This document shows, in pieces, positions 20,134-21,093 of a DNA stretch of 21,093 nt. The position numbers and the translations under genes are program-made. Each line of letters starts with the position of its first letter. The first letter of the stretch is position 1. The notes under the pieces were generated by a model, which was not told the DNA's origin, did no database searches, and saw nothing but the letters and a program-made list of their open reading frames with translations. Source of the stretch: Actinomycetes bacterium (GTDB lineage: Bacteria > Actinomycetota > Actinomycetes > Actinomycetales > Cellulomonadaceae); contig JAEWGQ010000091.1 in the NCBI GenBank assembly GCA_023388235.1, positions 1-21,093 of the forward strand, read 5' to 3'.

Positions 20134-21093
20134 GACCCGCACCGGACGTGGTCCTCGGCGGCCGCTACCGCCTGACCCGGCAGATCGCCGTCGGCGGCAT
20201 GGGCGAGGTGTGGGCGGCGCACGACGAGTCCCTCCAGCGCGACGTCGCCATCAAGGTGCTGCGCGAGGAGTTCGCCGGCGACACCGGGTTCCTCGAGCGG
20301 TTCCGCACGGAGGCCCGCAACGCCGGGCGCCTGTCGCACGCGGGGATCGCCGCGCTGTACGACTACGGCGAGCAGGACGGCTCGGCGTTCCTGGCGATGG
20401 AGCTCATCGTCGGCGAGCCGATGAGCGACCTGCTCGAGCGCGAGCCCGTGCTGCCCCCCGCCCGGCTGCTGCCGATCCTGTCGCAGACGGCGCGCGCGCT
20501 GCACGCCGCGCACCAGGCGGGGGTCGTGCACCGCGACGTGAAGCCGGGCAACATCCTGCTCACGCCGACCGGCAAGGTGAAGATCACCGACTTCGGCGTC
20601 TCGCTGTCCAGCAACCAGGTGCCCATGACGGCCACGGGCATGGTGATGGGCACCGCCCAGTACCTGTCGCCCGAGCAGGCCGTGGGCGGGCCGGCCACCG
20701 CGGCCTCCGACATGTACGCGCTCGGGATCGTGGCGTACGAGGCGCTCGTGGGGCACCGCCCGTTCACCGGGCCCACCGCCGTCGACATCGCGGTCGCCCA
20801 CGTGAACACGCCCGTGCCCCCGCTGCCGGCGTCCGTGGACCGGCACATCGCCGCCCTGGTGATGCGGCTGCTGTCGAAGGACCCCGCCGCCCGGCCGTCC
20901 AGCGCCGAGGAGCTCGCGCAGCTGTTCGACGCCCTCGTGCCGCACACCCCCGCCGGCGGCAGCCCGCCGGTGTCCATCGTCCCGGGGCGGGCGCGGTCGG
21001 TCGCCGCCGCGGGCACGGCGCTCCCCTCCGGGCCGGCCGGACCCGGCGGTACCGGCGGTACCGGCGGTACCGGCGGTACCGGCGGTACCGGCG
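20130..21093 (+). CDS. pknA: Ser/Thr protein kinase PknA (3' end outside window)
   Basis: The visible 321 codons hold a complete kinase domain: glycine loop AVGGMGEVW (20-28), ATP-binding K42 in VAIKVL, catalytic loop HRDVKPGN (134-141, D136), metal-binding D154-F-G, activation segment ending GTAQYLSPEQ, and SDMYALGIVAYEAL. A linker follows, ending at the window edge in Gly-Gly-Thr repeats from residue 306. A membrane helix would be expected beyond. The kinase phosphorylates division and cell-wall proteins, including the FHA proteins of this operon. The GTG at 20130 overlaps the pbpA stop (GTGA). PknA rather than PknB is chosen because it follows pbpA directly; pknB would be expected next. 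Confidence 0.92.
   Translation, partial: MRPAPDVVLGGRYRLTRQIAVGGMGEVWAAHDESLQRDVAIKVLREEFAGDTGFLERFRTEARNAGRLSHAGIAALYDYGEQDGSAFLAMELIVGEPMSDLLEREPVLPPARLLPILSQTARALHAAHQAGVVHRDVKPGNILLTPTGKVKITDFGVSLSSNQVPMTATGMVMGTAQYLSPEQAVGGPATAASDMYALGIVAYEALVGHRPFTGPTAVDIAVAHVNTPVPPLPASVDRHIAALVMRLLSKDPAARPSSAEELAQLFDALVPHTPAGGSPPVSIVPGRARSVAAAGTALPSGPAGPGGTGGTGGTGGTGGTG
21045..21093 (+). repeat. In-frame 9-bp tandem repeat GGCGGTACC in pknA
   Basis: At least five perfect units and a partial sixth run to the window edge, each encoding Gly-Gly-Thr in the pknA frame. Because the unit is a multiple of three, changes in copy number alter linker length without shifting the frame. The threonines could be phosphorylated. 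The true extent is unknown. Confidence 0.9.

Overview
The window is very GC-rich DNA from a high-GC Gram-positive bacterium (Actinomycetota). Three things point there: a complete fhaA-fhaB-pstP-rodA-pbpA-pknA cell-division/kinase operon in the order known from mycobacteria and relatives, frequent GTG starts, and start codons only 5-6 nt downstream of a -10 hexamer (leaderless style). A class III (anaerobic) ribonucleotide reductase suggests a facultative anaerobe; Cellulomonas or a close relative is my best guess, but that is inference from gene content, not a database result.

Left part (1-4,663), minus strand: a partial luciferase-like flavin/F420 oxidoreductase, a six-helix DUF1206 membrane protein, and nrdD-nrdG, which encode the anaerobic ribonucleotide reductase and its radical-SAM activase. 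The two nrd genes overlap by one base. Upstream of nrdD lie two NrdR-type boxes placed 32 bp apart. From 4,806 to 6,855 on the plus strand are an NAD-dependent epimerase/dehydratase and a family 2 glycosyltransferase.

Middle part (6,860-14,000), accessory in character: a YhgE/Pip-family membrane protein is translationally coupled to an unusual ABC ATPase-like protein whose five diagnostic motifs are all altered and which carries a ~215-residue low-complexity acidic N-terminus. A divergent TetR regulator follows. A second, canonical ABC-ATPase/FtsX-permease pair faces it tail to tail. A small lipoprotein gene lies beyond. The gaps hold three kinds of repeat: 79-bp units containing a 19-bp palindrome (two loci), a 20-bp tandem array that runs into the stop codon of the ABC gene, and short GGGAA(C/T)CGCGGG-type repeats.

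Right part (14,155-21,093): a tRNA-Leu(CAG) with a clear downstream hairpin on the minus strand, then the plus-strand operon fhaA, fhaB, pstP, rodA, pbpA, pknA. One promoter candidate precedes fhaA. Gaps are 21 and 9 nt, then overlaps of 1, 4 and 4 nt, so the genes are probably co-transcribed. Together they encode phospho-threonine readers, the Ser/Thr phosphatase, the SEDS glycosyltransferase, its class B PBP partner and the kinase. The pknA gene runs off the window inside an in-frame 9-bp tandem repeat encoding Gly-Gly-Thr.
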